Shown: positions 8,758-17,953, counted from the stretch's first letter. The stretch: DNA of 64,000 nucleotides from Mariprofundaceae bacterium (GCA_021772895.1 JAJFLC010000012.1:124001-188000); one strand, 5' to 3'. Translations and numbers: made by a program. The notes: a model not told the origin generated them from the letters alone.

Positions 8758-8760
8758 TTT

Positions 8761-8790
8761 CTTCTAGAACCTTCCAGAGTCTTCTAGAGA
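8761..8790. repeat. Three imperfect tandem 10-mers
   Basis: Directly after plsC there are three head-to-tail ten-base units: CTTCTAGAAC, CTTCCAGAGT and CTTCTAGAGA. The last unit runs into the 3' end of the ArsC-like gene on the other strand. The units contain palindromic TTCTAGAA-type cores, so the region could also fold. No T-tract follows, so it is not a clear terminator. Confidence 0.5.
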
Positions 8791-9128
8791 ATATCTAAAA
8801 CACTTTCGGGAGGGCGACCCACAGCGGCTTTATCGCCATGCACCACAATAGGACGTTCGATTACTTTTGGATATTGAACCATCAAACTGATTGTTTCAGT
8901 TCGTGATAACCCTTTGCCTTTAAAATACTGCTTAAATTCATCTTCTCCCTGTCGCATTAACGCTTCAGGCTCTTCGCCAAGAAGCTTAAGGATATGATCA
9001 AGCTCGGCTTCTGATGGGGGTGATTTAAGATATTCAATAATATCCGGCTCAATGCCTTTTTCCTGAATCAGTTCCAATGTCTGTCGGGATTTTGAACAGC
9101 GTGGATTATGATAAATGGTAACAGGCAT
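8784..9128 (-). CDS. arsC: ArsC-family arsenate reductase (glutaredoxin-type)
   Basis: This 114-residue thioredoxin-fold protein has the ArsC signature NPRCSKSR at 7-14, where the single cysteine attacks arsenate. ERPIVV and GRPPE in the C-terminal third are also family hallmarks. ArsC reduces arsenate to arsenite using glutathione and glutaredoxin. Start ATG 9128 has an excellent AGGAGGG site; an upstream in-frame start is unsupported. There are no arsR, arsB or acr3 neighbours, so it is not part of an ars operon here. YffB/SpxA-like relatives with unknown function share the fold. Confidence 0.8.
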   Translation of the reverse strand: MPVTIYHNPRCSKSRQTLELIQEKGIEPDIIEYLKSPPSEAELDHILKLLGEEPEALMRQGEDEFKQYFKGKGLSRTETISLMVQYPKVIERPIVVHGDKAAVGRPPESVLDIL

Positions 9129-9195
9129 AACAGCCCTCCTATTTTTTACAATCAACATGAATCTTTCAAATAATACAGTGATCAGTAAACCGCTC

Positions 9196-11336
9196 TTAAA
9201 TCACTTCCAGAGCTGCATACTTAAGCATCAGCCGCTTCATCCCGGCAGATGCAAACTGAACAGATATACGTGTGGCATCACCGCCACCTTCCAACTCCAG
9301 CACAACACCCTCACCAAAGCTTGGGTGCCGAACGTTGGCACCTATGTAAACACCACTTTCTTCAACAGGTCGAATGGGTGTAGCCATGGGTTGCTCTCGC
9401 TTTAAAACATCCGGGCCAATGTTTTTAATAAACCTGCTTGGTGTGGGATAGTGCATATCACCAAACACCCGCCTCTGTCGGGCAGATGTTAATAACAGGC
9501 AATTCTCAGCCCGGGTGATTCCGACATAAAGAAGCCTTCTTTCTTCTGCAATGCCTGACTCTCCTTCGTCCAAAGAACGCTGGTGGGGTAAGAGACCATC
9601 TTCAATGCCAGCCAACACCACAGAATCAAATTCCAAACCCTTGGCCCGATGCAAACTCATCAGACTGATCACATGATCCTGATTGTTTTGCGTATTATCT
9701 GCCTGCTCTCCCATCTGTTCACCTGACTGCAACAGCGCAGCCCGATCCATGAACTCAATGGGTGTCACGCCCTCGGTTAACGTCAGCTCGATATAACCTT
9801 GCAAGGTGCGAATGTTTTCAATACGCGATTCTGCTTCGAGCTGCCCATGCGCTTGCAAACTTTCGAGGTATCCAGACTGCTCCAACAAAGCAATCAAACC
9901 TCGATCAGGGTATGTCTCAATGTCTGCCCGTATCTTGCAAACCAAATTTGCCAACGGTTGCAGCTTGCTTGCAATCGCCTCTCCACCACCCTTTGCCACA
10001 ATATCCAGCCATTCTGCCGCTCTTAAACCTGAAGATGCCAATGCAGCCAGAATGGTCTCCTGCCCTTTGGCACCAATACCACGTTTGGGTTTATTCACAA
10101 TCCGTAACAGATGCATGCTATCAGCGCAGTGGTTGAGCAGCGCCCAGAAACTTATGGCGTCTTTGATCTCCATCCGTTCAAAAAAACCGACTCCGCCAAT
10201 AATTCGGTAAGGCATCGCCTCCTCACGCAGCACTTGCTCTAAGGCCAGAGACTGGCGATTGGAACGGTACAACACCGCCATATCTTTCCAGCTTATTCCC
10301 TGATCGTGCCGCGACTGAAAAAAGCGGCTGATTTTACGCGCTTCATCATATTCATCATTGCAAACCAACCACTCAGGCATCGGGCCATCTTCACGGGTTG
10401 GCCGAAGTGCCTTCTCATGACGGTTCGAATTGACATGAATAACCGCATTGGCAAAATTCAAAATAGATGGCGTAGAGCGATAATTTTCTTCAAGCCGGTG
10501 AATACCCACTTTGGCAACTGCATCATTGAACTTTTCATCTGTTTTCCATAGATGCTCAAAATCAAGAATGTGGCGCACATCAGCACCTCGCCAGCCATAA
10601 ATTGACTGATCATCATCACCAACCACAGTCAGGTTATGATGTTCTGAACAAAGCAGTGTTAACCACTCATGCTGCACCGGATTGGTATCCTGATACTCAT
10701 CCACCAGCACATGATCAAAACGGGCCCGCAAAGCTGCTGCCACATCGGGAAAATCGCGTAAAATTCGTACACAGTTCACAAGCAGATCCGAAAAGTCCAT
10801 CCGTTCCAATTGCATCAGCTCCGCTTGATAAACGCCGTAAAGCTCACGCAAATCGATGTTGCTCCACATCTGTTCAGGTGCGTCATCAGGCAAAATGCCC
10901 GCATGTTTACAATGCTCAATCCAACCCAACAGATAAGAAGGATGCAACGTATCTGATGCGATATTCCGCGATTTTAACAATCGTTTCACCAAAGTACGCT
11001 GATCATCTGCATCAATCACCTGAAAGTTTTTTGGATACCCCAGCCATCCACATAACGACGCAAAAAACGCAGCGAAATAGAATGAAATGTGCCAGACACA
11101 ACACCGCCGCCATCATCACCAATAAGATATGAAAGCCGCTCTTTCAACTCTCCAGCCGCTTTGTTGGTAAAGGTTACCGTCAGGATTCGATGTGGTGCAT
11201 AACCGCGTGCGGCAATCAAATGACCAATGCGATGAACAATCGTCCGGGTTTTACCCGAACCGGCTCCGGCAAGAACCAGCTGTGGACCATCGCCGGCTTC
11301 AACTGCTCCTTTCTGCGCCTCATTCAAATTAAACAA
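9196..11336 (-). CDS. UvrD/PcrA-type DNA helicase, interrupted by a frameshift
   Basis: Two overlapping frames together encode a roughly 715-residue superfamily 1A helicase. Frame one (11336-11016) starts at TTG with a GGGGA site and has Walker A GAGSGKT. It ends shortly after VDGWGIQK. Frame two (from about 11026 to 9196) continues with FQVIDADDQRTLVKRLL, GDDDQSIYGWRGA, the LHRAKGLEFDSVV motif, EERRLLYVGITRA and a Tudor-like PcrA C-terminus. The break is at a run of six A on the coding strand (about 11022-11027). One more A would restore the expected GIQKNFQVIDADD. Either a real mutation, a sequencing slip or rare ribosomal slippage fits. UvrD/PcrA act in nucleotide excision and mismatch repair and at stalled replication forks. 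Confidence 0.85.
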
Positions 11337-11381
11337 TGTGTTTTCCCCATCCGCAAAAGCCCAACATCACCTCTAAAAAAA

Positions 11382-13217
11382 CTACACATGGGTATGCTCA
11401 GAAGCCTCGCCATGTTTCACAATCATTTTATGATAAGTCGAAAATACGGCATTTCGGGCAAGTATCCCAAGCACCTTGCGCGGTTCCCCTGCTTCAACCA
11501 CTGGCAATTGTTCAAAAGATTCACTGTCAAAAATTCGAATAACATCCAGCAGGTTATCTGATTCAGAAATGCTTCTTACATTTTTATTGGCAACTTCAGC
11601 AGCCACGACCACCTGATCCAATGCAGAATCAAGCAACCACTCTTTCAGATCTTCAAATGTTACGATGCCAACCATCAAACCTTCATGATCAACAACCTGT
11701 ACACAGCCTTTGCCAGATGAAACATACACTTTTTTTAACTCTTCCAGCCTTGCATCCTCAGAAACAGATGGAATCGCACGCCAGGGTATTCTTCTGACGG
11801 GTACCGCGCGCAACCATGATCGTTCCAATCCCCAGCCTGTCTCGATGCCCTTTTCTTCCAGTGATTCTGTAATCACAGATTCAGGGCCAAAAGCCCTTTT
11901 CACCAGAGCAGCTACAACACATGCGGTCATCAACGGTATCATCACCTGATAATTTCCTGAGAGTTCAAAAATCATCAAAATCATACTCATGGGTGCTTGC
12001 ACTGTTGCCGCCAACAATGCGCCTGAACCGACCAGCGCATAAGCACCAAACGTTTCTGAATATTCCGGAAAAACATCATGTGCAATATAACCAAACAGTG
12101 CGCCTGTTGTGGCGCCAATAAACAATGACGGACCAATCATACCACCACCAAAACCACCTGCGGAACACATCACACTGGTCGCTACCTTGGCAACAATCAA
12201 CACCGCCAAAAACAGTGTAAGCGGCAGCGTCCAACCCAAAGAATCCACCAAAACCTGTTCCAGTAAAAGTGACTCCACCGTGCCATAACCAATCGACATG
12301 ATTTCTGGCAAATACAACGCAACACAACCCAATATAAATCCTGCAACCGCAGGTCGAAACAACGCGTTTTTAATCCGTGTCTCGAAAATTCCTCGAGCAA
12401 TCGGCAAGGCTTTAACGATAAATACAGCAATAAATCCACACACCACACCAAGCGCAAGATAAGCGGGAATCTCCCAGCCGGAGACCAGTTCAAATTCAGG
12501 GATAATAAACACCGGATAATTGCCAAGTTCAGCACGGGTTATCACTGTGGCAATGACAGAGGCCAGTACAATCGGTGTAAACGTTGCCACAGCATAATCT
12601 GCTAAAATCACTTCCAGTGCGAACAACACACCCGCAATCGGTGCATTAAATGAAGCCGCTATACCGGCTGCCACACCACAGCCAAGCAATGTCCGAAGCT
12701 GCTTCTCAGTTAACCTTAAACGCTGGCCTACCAATGATGCAAGTGCAGCACCCAACGCAACCGTCGGTGCTTCACGACCCATACTTGCACCACTACCAAT
12801 GGCAATAATACTGCTTGAGACTTCACCCAGAGTCTTTTTCAAACTGATTCGCCCACCGCGTTCTGATAGCGCCTCAAGCACACCTGGAATCACCCGTGCC
12901 TGACCAGGGTGTAATACTTTGGTATTAATCAGCCCAACCAGCAAACCGCCCACGACCGGCGCAACGATATAAAGATACCAGGGCACAGCATGCAACGCAT
13001 CAGACCATGTTCGTTGCCCTGTCCAAAGCAAACTAACCTCTTCAATACCAAGCCTGAGAAACAATGCCCCATAACCTGCCAACACACCCACAACCAGTGC
13101 TAGTAAACCTAAATAGAGAGCGTCCTGCATCTGTAACCAATGCAAGCCTCTTTTAAACTGGGTAGTCCATGATTTTTTTTCTATGCCGATGTTATCTTTT
13201 TCGTTCATCGCAGCCAA
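11382..13217 (-). CDS. ClC-type chloride channel/antiporter with C-terminal CBS pair
   Basis: This 611-residue membrane protein has the ClC architecture: about 10-12 hydrophobic segments up to residue ~460, then two CBS domains (about 470-600). The selectivity-filter stretch GSGASMGREAP contains the gating glutamate (E149), which marks H+/Cl- exchange in many bacterial ClCs. GGMIGPSLFIG is the later filter motif. CBS pairs in ClC proteins usually bind adenine nucleotides. A second possible start is ATG 13208. It is transcribed towards the helicase gene, with the AEC transporter gene diverging at its 5' side. Confidence 0.9.
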   Translation of the reverse strand: MAAMNEKDNIGIEKKSWTTQFKRGLHWLQMQDALYLGLLALVVGVLAGYGALFLRLGIEEVSLLWTGQRTWSDALHAVPWYLYIVAPVVGGLLVGLINTKVLHPGQARVIPGVLEALSERGGRISLKKTLGEVSSSIIAIGSGASMGREAPTVALGAALASLVGQRLRLTEKQLRTLLGCGVAAGIAASFNAPIAGVLFALEVILADYAVATFTPIVLASVIATVITRAELGNYPVFIIPEFELVSGWEIPAYLALGVVCGFIAVFIVKALPIARGIFETRIKNALFRPAVAGFILGCVALYLPEIMSIGYGTVESLLLEQVLVDSLGWTLPLTLFLAVLIVAKVATSVMCSAGGFGGGMIGPSLFIGATTGALFGYIAHDVFPEYSETFGAYALVGSGALLAATVQAPMSMILMIFELSGNYQVMIPLMTACVVAALVKRAFGPESVITESLEEKGIETGWGLERSWLRAVPVRRIPWRAIPSVSEDARLEELKKVYVSSGKGCVQVVDHEGLMVGIVTFEDLKEWLLDSALDQVVVAAEVANKNVRSISESDNLLDVIRIFDSESFEQLPVVEAGEPRKVLGILARNAVFSTYHKMIVKHGEASEHTHV

Positions 13218-13284
13218 TCATGCAACCATCCCCCCCCTCGTAGCAATACCTGATCGAAAGTCATACTTCCGCTATACTTCGCAC

Positions 13285-14232
13285 ATGTTTGCAATCTTAC
13301 TTGGTATGTCTGCCATTATCATCGCAGGGCTGCTCTGGCGCATCCTTCTCGGTGCTCAAAAAGCTGAAAATATTCGGACTTATCTGGTGCGTGCTGTTTA
13401 TGATATTTTCCTGCCTGCACTTGTTCTACATGTCATGTGGCAAACCGAAGTTAATCTCAACACCATCAGGTTACCGCTTGTCTCTGCTCTGGCGATCCTG
13501 CTCTCACTGCTTGTGGCTTCTTTGATCTACGCCAATGGCAAATGGTTACCCGGAAGCAGCCTTCAGAAACGCAAAGCCGCAGGCGCACTGCTGCTTGCTT
13601 CAAGTTTTGGTAATTTCACTTATCTTGGCCTGCCGGTTTTGACTCAAACTTTTGGCCCATGGGCACAGTCCGTTGCAATCCATTTTGATCTGTTTGCAAG
13701 TACACCCTTGCTATTTACCGTCGGTATTCTTATTGCCAGCCACTTTGGTTCATCCGCAACAGCGACATCCTCAAAAAAGATCCATATGGGTATAGAATTG
13801 ATTCGTGTTCCCGCACTTTGGGCTGCCATTGCAGGTCTGTTTGCCAGTAGCACGCAACTTTCCATGCCTTTATGGCTGGGTGAGGCACTCGGCGTGCTTG
13901 GTGCCGCTGTTGTGCCATTGATGCTGCTCTCCATTGGCATGGCTTTAAGCTGGCAGCAGGGTTGGATACAGCGCATCCCTTTCATCTTGCCCATGGTGGG
14001 TATTCAATTAATCTTAATGCCGTTGATTGTCTGGGGAGCATCGATCGGCGTAGGCATGCCAGCCAATTTTCTTGCGCCTGCGGTGATTGAAGGCGCCATG
14101 CCAACCATGGTCTTGGGCCTGGTTATTTGTGATCGTTTTAAACTTGATACCAGTCTCTATGCAGAAGCAGTCACCGTGACCACAGCCCTTTCTCTGCTGA
14201 CACTGCCGCTCTGGCTTAAGCTTGTTTCGTGA
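13285..14232 (+). CDS. AEC-family (auxin efflux carrier-like) transporter
   Basis: The 315-residue protein has about ten hydrophobic segments. ASSFGNFTYLGLPVL in the fourth-fifth segment region and VIEGAMPTMVLGLVI near the C-terminus are typical of the AEC/PF03547 family. Bacterial members export or exchange organic anions such as malate or malonate, but the substrate cannot be read from sequence. ATG 13285 is preferred; an in-frame extension to 13183 would overlap the ClC gene and is hydrophilic. It is followed by the inverted repeat at 14288-14361, which may act as its terminator. Confidence 0.82.
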   Translation: MFAILLGMSAIIIAGLLWRILLGAQKAENIRTYLVRAVYDIFLPALVLHVMWQTEVNLNTIRLPLVSALAILLSLLVASLIYANGKWLPGSSLQKRKAAGALLLASSFGNFTYLGLPVLTQTFGPWAQSVAIHFDLFASTPLLFTVGILIASHFGSSATATSSKKIHMGIELIRVPALWAAIAGLFASSTQLSMPLWLGEALGVLGAAVVPLMLLSIGMALSWQQGWIQRIPFILPMVGIQLILMPLIVWGASIGVGMPANFLAPAVIEGAMPTMVLGLVICDRFKLDTSLYAEAVTVTTALSLLTLPLWLKLVS

Positions 14233-14287
14233 AACACCCGGCTACGGGCTGCTATCTTTCACCCATTAGCAAGCCATTTACGATGAA

Positions 14288-14361
14288 ACCCACCGGGTGC
14301 GTGACTCTTTTGTTTACGCTGGCTTTCGCCGCCTTCTATAGGTCTCTCCGCCCCGGTGGGT
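14288..14361 (+). other. Perfect 10-bp inverted repeat with structured loop (terminator or small RNA candidate)
   Basis: ACCCACCGGG at 14288-14297 is exactly complementary to CCCGGTGGGT at 14352-14361. The 54-base interval contains its own short palindrome (GGCTTTCGCC). On the plus strand it is followed by CTATTTTTCTG. It could be a long-loop terminator for the AEC transporter or a small structured RNA with a U-rich 3' end. On the minus strand the interval lies immediately downstream of the small basic gene. Confidence 0.5.
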
Positions 14362-14380
14362 CTATTTTTCTGTTTGGCTT

Positions 14381-14560
14381 CTAGCCAAGCATGCTTAGCT
14401 GACTACCTGTCAGCTTAAACTTTCCATCTCTTCTGAAACGCTTGTTCATGGCTCTCTTCAGCCGTCTTTTTTCTGATTGATGCCACACACGTAACTTCTT
14501 CCATTCCTGTGTAACCAAGGTTCTCTCTTTACATGAAGTTTGCTGATGTCTTCCAAGCAT
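14381..14560 (-). CDS. Small very basic protein, 59 residues, unknown
   Basis: ATG 14560 is preceded by a strong AAGGAG site with a 6-base spacer on the minus strand, which is the main reason to call this short frame a gene. The product begins MLGRHQQTSCKERT and has a Lys/Arg-dense middle (about 21-50, including KRRLKRAMNKRFRR). That composition suggests nucleic-acid or ribosome binding. No family is recognised. The frame is open further upstream, but no better start exists there. It lies between the yqaA gene and an inverted repeat. Confidence 0.55.
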   Translation of the reverse strand: MLGRHQQTSCKERTLVTQEWKKLRVWHQSEKRRLKRAMNKRFRRDGKFKLTGSQLSMLG

Positions 14561-14667
14561 TTCAGTCTCCTTAAAGCAGTTTGAATCACCACTTTCCATA
14601 TATTGTTTTATACGCTTCTGTAATAAAAAAATCAAGACTTTTTTGCTGAAATGTCGTTCTTTGATTG

Positions 14668-15078
14668 TTATATAAACAACCAGGCAATGAATAGATAACG
14701 CATCGCTTTTCCTATCGTGACCAACACCAAAAAGAAGAGCATATTGCTGCGCAACAGGCCTGCAACCAGACAAAGTGGATCACCTACAATGGGCAGCCAA
14801 GCCAGCAACAGCGATGGTGTTCCGTACTTTCCAAACCATTGTTCGGCACGGGCTACCTTAGCTTCATCCATGCGCAACCACTTTTTATGAATTGCTTCAT
14901 TACCAAGTCTACCCATGCCATAGGTAATTAGACTACCGAGCACGTTGCCTATCGTTGCAATCAACACCAGAGCAGTCGCATCTGCTCCTTCCTTCAATTT
15001 ATAAAGCAACAATGCCTCTGAACCACCGGGAAACAGTGTGGAGGAAATCAAAGCTGAAAAAAACAAAGTCCAATCCAT
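14668..15078 (-). CDS. YqaA-type small DedA/VTT-family membrane protein
   Basis: This 136-residue protein has four hydrophobic segments. Conserved features include STLFPGGSEALLL near the N-terminus and the VTT/SNARE-associated stretch GRLGNEAI...EQWFGKYGTPSLLLAWLPIVGDPL, with the F/Y-G-x(2)-x(n)-R/WLPIVGD signature. DedA-superfamily members are linked to lipid flipping and membrane homeostasis; YqaA's own role is not defined. It diverges from the Ogt-like gene with only about 20 bases between the start codons. Confidence 0.82.
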   Translation of the reverse strand: MDWTLFFSALISSTLFPGGSEALLLYKLKEGADATALVLIATIGNVLGSLITYGMGRLGNEAIHKKWLRMDEAKVARAEQWFGKYGTPSLLLAWLPIVGDPLCLVAGLLRSNMLFFLVLVTIGKAMRYLFIAWLFI

Positions 15079-15096
15079 GTGCTACACTCTCTTTCA

Positions 15097-15552
15097 ATGG
15101 ACAGCAAAACGCATCTCTTTCGCTATGAATCACCCTTAGGGCCCATCGCTCTTGAATTGGCTGGTGATGTTTGCTATCGACTACAACTTGAAGATGTCGA
15201 TGCCCCTGAATGCCCACCCGATCATCCGGTCGCACTATGGCTTCGCGCTTATTTTTTAGGAAAAAACCTTGCCTTACCGGAAATTGCGCCAGCTAAAACA
15301 GAATTTCAGGCACGTCTGCGCAAAGAGTTATTAGCAATCCCCTTTGGAGAAGTTCATACCTATGGTGATTTGGCAAAGGCATTAGACAGCGCACCTCGCG
15401 CTGTTGGTCAGGCACTTGGAGCCAATCCGTTGCCCGTTCTGTTCCCTTGTCATCGCGTGGTTGCCTCCCATGGTTTGGGGGGCTTCAGTTGTGGCATCGA
15501 ATGGAAAAAACGCCTGCTTGAACTCGAAGGTGCTCTGGAAGGCACTAATTAG
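15097..15552 (+). CDS. Methylated-DNA--protein-cysteine methyltransferase (Ogt-like)
   Basis: This 151-residue protein transfers alkyl groups from O6-alkylguanine to its own cysteine. The active-site motif PCHRV is present, preceded by the helix-turn-helix region with PRAVGQALGANP and FGEVHTYGDLAK. GGFSCGIEWKKRLLELE follows as in Ogt. ATG 15097 starts the conserved N-terminal domain; ATG 15079 in the same frame is possible but lacks family support. The 3' end overlaps the convergent SIMPL gene by 8 bases. Confidence 0.92.
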   Translation: MDSKTHLFRYESPLGPIALELAGDVCYRLQLEDVDAPECPPDHPVALWLRAYFLGKNLALPEIAPAKTEFQARLRKELLAIPFGEVHTYGDLAKALDSAPRAVGQALGANPLPVLFPCHRVVASHGLGGFSCGIEWKKRLLELEGALEGTN

Positions 15553-16282
15553 CCGGGAAATCTTTTTCCGGCAACACAATCTGGCCAGACACCGTTACAC
15601 TAATCTTGCCCTCGCCTGCATTCAGGCTTGGCGCAGCATCTTCAGAAACCTTCATCAGCGCCATCTCAGGCACCCCACGCCGCATGGGGTAAACCGGCGG
15701 CTGACTGCCTGTCTGAAGATGTACAATACGGAATGATGTTGCATCAAGTGCCTGTGCCATCACCCTCGCTTTGACACGGAAATTCTGAATCGCTTTCAAA
15801 CGCAGACTCTTTTTGGCTGATTTCAATGATGTATCGGACATCTGAAAACTCAGGTTATCCAAATGTGCACCCGCTTTTTCAATCACATCAATCCAATCGG
15901 GTACCGCATCCAGTTTTTTGCTGGTGACCTGTTCGCGTTGCTCCAGTTTCCAGCCATCACGCACCCGTTTGCCGGAAATTTTATCATAACGCCAAAGCAT
16001 TTCCATTCTACGACTCAGCGTACTCTGTTTAATATCTTTTTCCTGCTTCAAACGCGTATGCACCGCCTGACTGATTTGGTTGACCTGTTTTCTCAATTTA
16101 CCTGCATTGGAACCCGTCGCTTCAATCCGATAGAGCACAACCGCCTCATCATTGGGCAGCTCAATACTCGAAGTAGCCGTAAGGCTCACTACGGTACCTT
16201 TTTCCGGCAGTGTTTCAGCAACAGCTTGAGCCGCATAGACGGGGGAAATAAACAACAGGGAAAGGATCATTAGATATTTCAT
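15545..16282 (-). CDS. Periplasmic SIMPL-domain (DUF541) protein
   Basis: The 245-residue product starts with a clear signal peptide (MKYLMILSLLFISPVYA, cleavage after AxA near residue 18). The rest is a SIMPL/DUF541 domain with VSLTATSSIELPNDEAVV near the start and KISVTVSGQIVL at the end. SIMPL proteins form oligomers in the periplasm or outer membrane, and their function is poorly defined. ATG 16282 is chosen because the signal peptide begins there; a 15-residue upstream extension would spoil it. Confidence 0.82.
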   Translation of the reverse strand: MKYLMILSLLFISPVYAAQAVAETLPEKGTVVSLTATSSIELPNDEAVVLYRIEATGSNAGKLRKQVNQISQAVHTRLKQEKDIKQSTLSRRMEMLWRYDKISGKRVRDGWKLEQREQVTSKKLDAVPDWIDVIEKAGAHLDNLSFQMSDTSLKSAKKSLRLKAIQNFRVKARVMAQALDATSFRIVHLQTGSQPPVYPMRRGVPEMALMKVSEDAAPSLNAGEGKISVTVSGQIVLPEKDFPAN

Positions 16283-16474
16283 AGGCTTAATATGAAAGAT
16301 AATCCATTTGTTAGCAAGCAAAGGCATCCTTCTTTCAATAACGCATTCACCTGCTCATCGCCTGCCCATCATTTAGAAAATATCTCAATAAATAAAAAGA
16401 TGTCACACATAACACCGTCCACGTGTCTAAATAACTGTTGAGTCATAAAACATAATAAAATAAGGATCGTAAAC

Positions 16475-16867
16475 ATGAAAATACACACCGCAGTAGCTCA
16501 TTACAAAGCAAGCCCTGAAGTGCTATTTAATCTACTTAGCAAAGAAGAAAATCTACCCAGATGGGCTACAAAATTTTGTAGCCGTATCGATAAAAAAGAC
16601 GAGGATTATATTGTCACAACCACGCAGGGGCAGGAACTTTATTTTAGCATTGAAGCGAATGCTCAGACGGGCACCATTGATATGGCAATCGGGCCAGAAA
16701 AAGAGCAAATGTGGGGAGCGCCGCATAGAGTCGCCAGTGACAATATGGGCGGCAGTTTATTCATCTTTGTATTTCTTCAGGCACCCGGTCAGCCGGAAGA
16801 AGAATTTGATGCTGGATGCCTTGGACTACTAGAAGAATTTGAAGTTATACGCGCATTGATAGATTAA
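16475..16867 (+). CDS. SRPBCC-fold protein, unknown ligand
   Basis: This 130-residue cytoplasmic protein has the START/SRPBCC-like pattern. KIHTAVAHYKASPEVLFNLLSKEENLPRW at the N-terminus is the typical first strand and helices, and LLEEFEVIRALID at the C-terminus is the long helix. Such proteins bind hydrophobic ligands or act as cyclases/dehydratases. A good AAGGA site precedes the ATG. The ECF sigma factor gene starts 71 bases downstream on the same strand, and the two may form a unit. Confidence 0.65.
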   Translation: MKIHTAVAHYKASPEVLFNLLSKEENLPRWATKFCSRIDKKDEDYIVTTTQGQELYFSIEANAQTGTIDMAIGPEKEQMWGAPHRVASDNMGGSLFIFVFLQAPGQPEEEFDAGCLGLLEEFEVIRALID

Positions 16868-16938
16868 GTCCCATTCAAGTACAGCACAAAGGCTCTGGTG
16901 ATCCTTTCGCCAGAGCCACCTTAAAACATGGAGTGAGC

Positions 16939-17751
16939 ATGAAACTTGAACAACTCGTTAAAAAAGCCAGCGATGGTGGCAAAGTCGCTTTAGAAGGTGT
17001 CATTACAACCATTCAGGATGACATCTATTATTTAGCATTACGCATGTTAGTGAATCCAGAAGATGCAAAAGATGCAACCCAAGAGATACTGATTAAAATC
17101 ATCACCAAGCTCTCCACTTTTCAATTCAAAAGTTCATTTAAAACATGGGTGTACAGCGTTGCTACAAATTATCTACTGACCAATAAAAAGATATTAGACA
17201 AAGAGCTCGGTTTAACATTTGAAATGTACCAGGCCGATTTAGAAAGTGATTTAGAGCCGCCTGCCGAACTTGAACAAAGCGCGGAGTATCCATTACTGGT
17301 CAATGAAGTACGAATCGCCTGTACCATGGCCATGTTATTGTGTCTGAATCAAAGTCATCGCCTAGCCTATATATTGGGTGATATATTTGAATTGGATCAT
17401 GAAGAAGCAAGCAAGACACTTTCGATGTCTAAAGAAAATTACCGTAAACAGCTATCAAGAGCGCGGGCCAAGGTCACCAAATTCACAGCCACAAGTTGTG
17501 GGCTGATCTCCGAAAATGCGAAATGCGCTTGTGAACAGAAATTAAAGGGTGCAATTCACCGGGGAAGAGTTCAGCCAAACCGAATCAATTTTGCTACTGA
17601 AAGTCCCTTTACATACATTGAGATTAAGCAAAAAGTAAGCGAAACGCAGGAGGATCTTAAGACCATAAACATGCAAAGCTTGATCCCCCGCTATAAGAGT
17701 CCAAAAAAGTTTGGTGAAATGATCGAAACCCTGATGGAAAATATTGAATAG
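16939..17751 (+). CDS. ECF-type RNA polymerase sigma factor with cysteine-bearing C-terminal extension
   Basis: The 270-residue protein has sigma region 2 (about 20-85), with MLVNPEDAKDATQEILIKIITKL and SSFKTWVYSVATNYLL. Region 4 lies at about 125-180, with EEASKTLSMSKENYRKQLSRAR. After region 4 comes C187...C196-x-C198, a possible metal-binding or redox cluster, then about 70 further residues. ATG 16939 has GGAG 5 bases upstream and is preferred over GTG 16933. No anti-sigma gene is adjacent, so the extension may provide regulation. The SRPBCC gene lies upstream. Confidence 0.82.
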   Translation: MKLEQLVKKASDGGKVALEGVITTIQDDIYYLALRMLVNPEDAKDATQEILIKIITKLSTFQFKSSFKTWVYSVATNYLLTNKKILDKELGLTFEMYQADLESDLEPPAELEQSAEYPLLVNEVRIACTMAMLLCLNQSHRLAYILGDIFELDHEEASKTLSMSKENYRKQLSRARAKVTKFTATSCGLISENAKCACEQKLKGAIHRGRVQPNRINFATESPFTYIEIKQKVSETQEDLKTINMQSLIPRYKSPKKFGEMIETLMENIE

Positions 17752-17863
17752 ATATCAATGAAAGTGAATACAAACGAATAAAATATTCAACCGAACCATT
17801 TTTCCTCACAGCATTTTTTTGCCTATCATCGGAGCCAGCCCTCCACTTCGACACAGCCGAATT

Positions 17864-17953
17864 AAAGGGATGATTTTTGATGATGAAATAGAGTAAATTG
17901 GCAGCTTTTTCTTCCAAAGTGAGATACCCACCAAGTCTTGACCGAACAGAGAT
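17864..17953 (-). pseudogene. Fic/RhuM-family remnant
   Basis: A minus-strand open frame contains LGGYLTLEEKAANLLYF followed by IIKNHPF, an excellent match to the segment of RhuM/DOC (Fic fold) proteins just before their HPFxDGNKR active site. The sequence after HPF is not family-like and the catalytic DGNKR is absent. Upstream residues are also degenerate. It is a fragment left by deletion or insertion. The flanking 17752-18304 interval holds no intact gene; it also contains one copy of the short repeat at 18001-18050. Confidence 0.6.
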
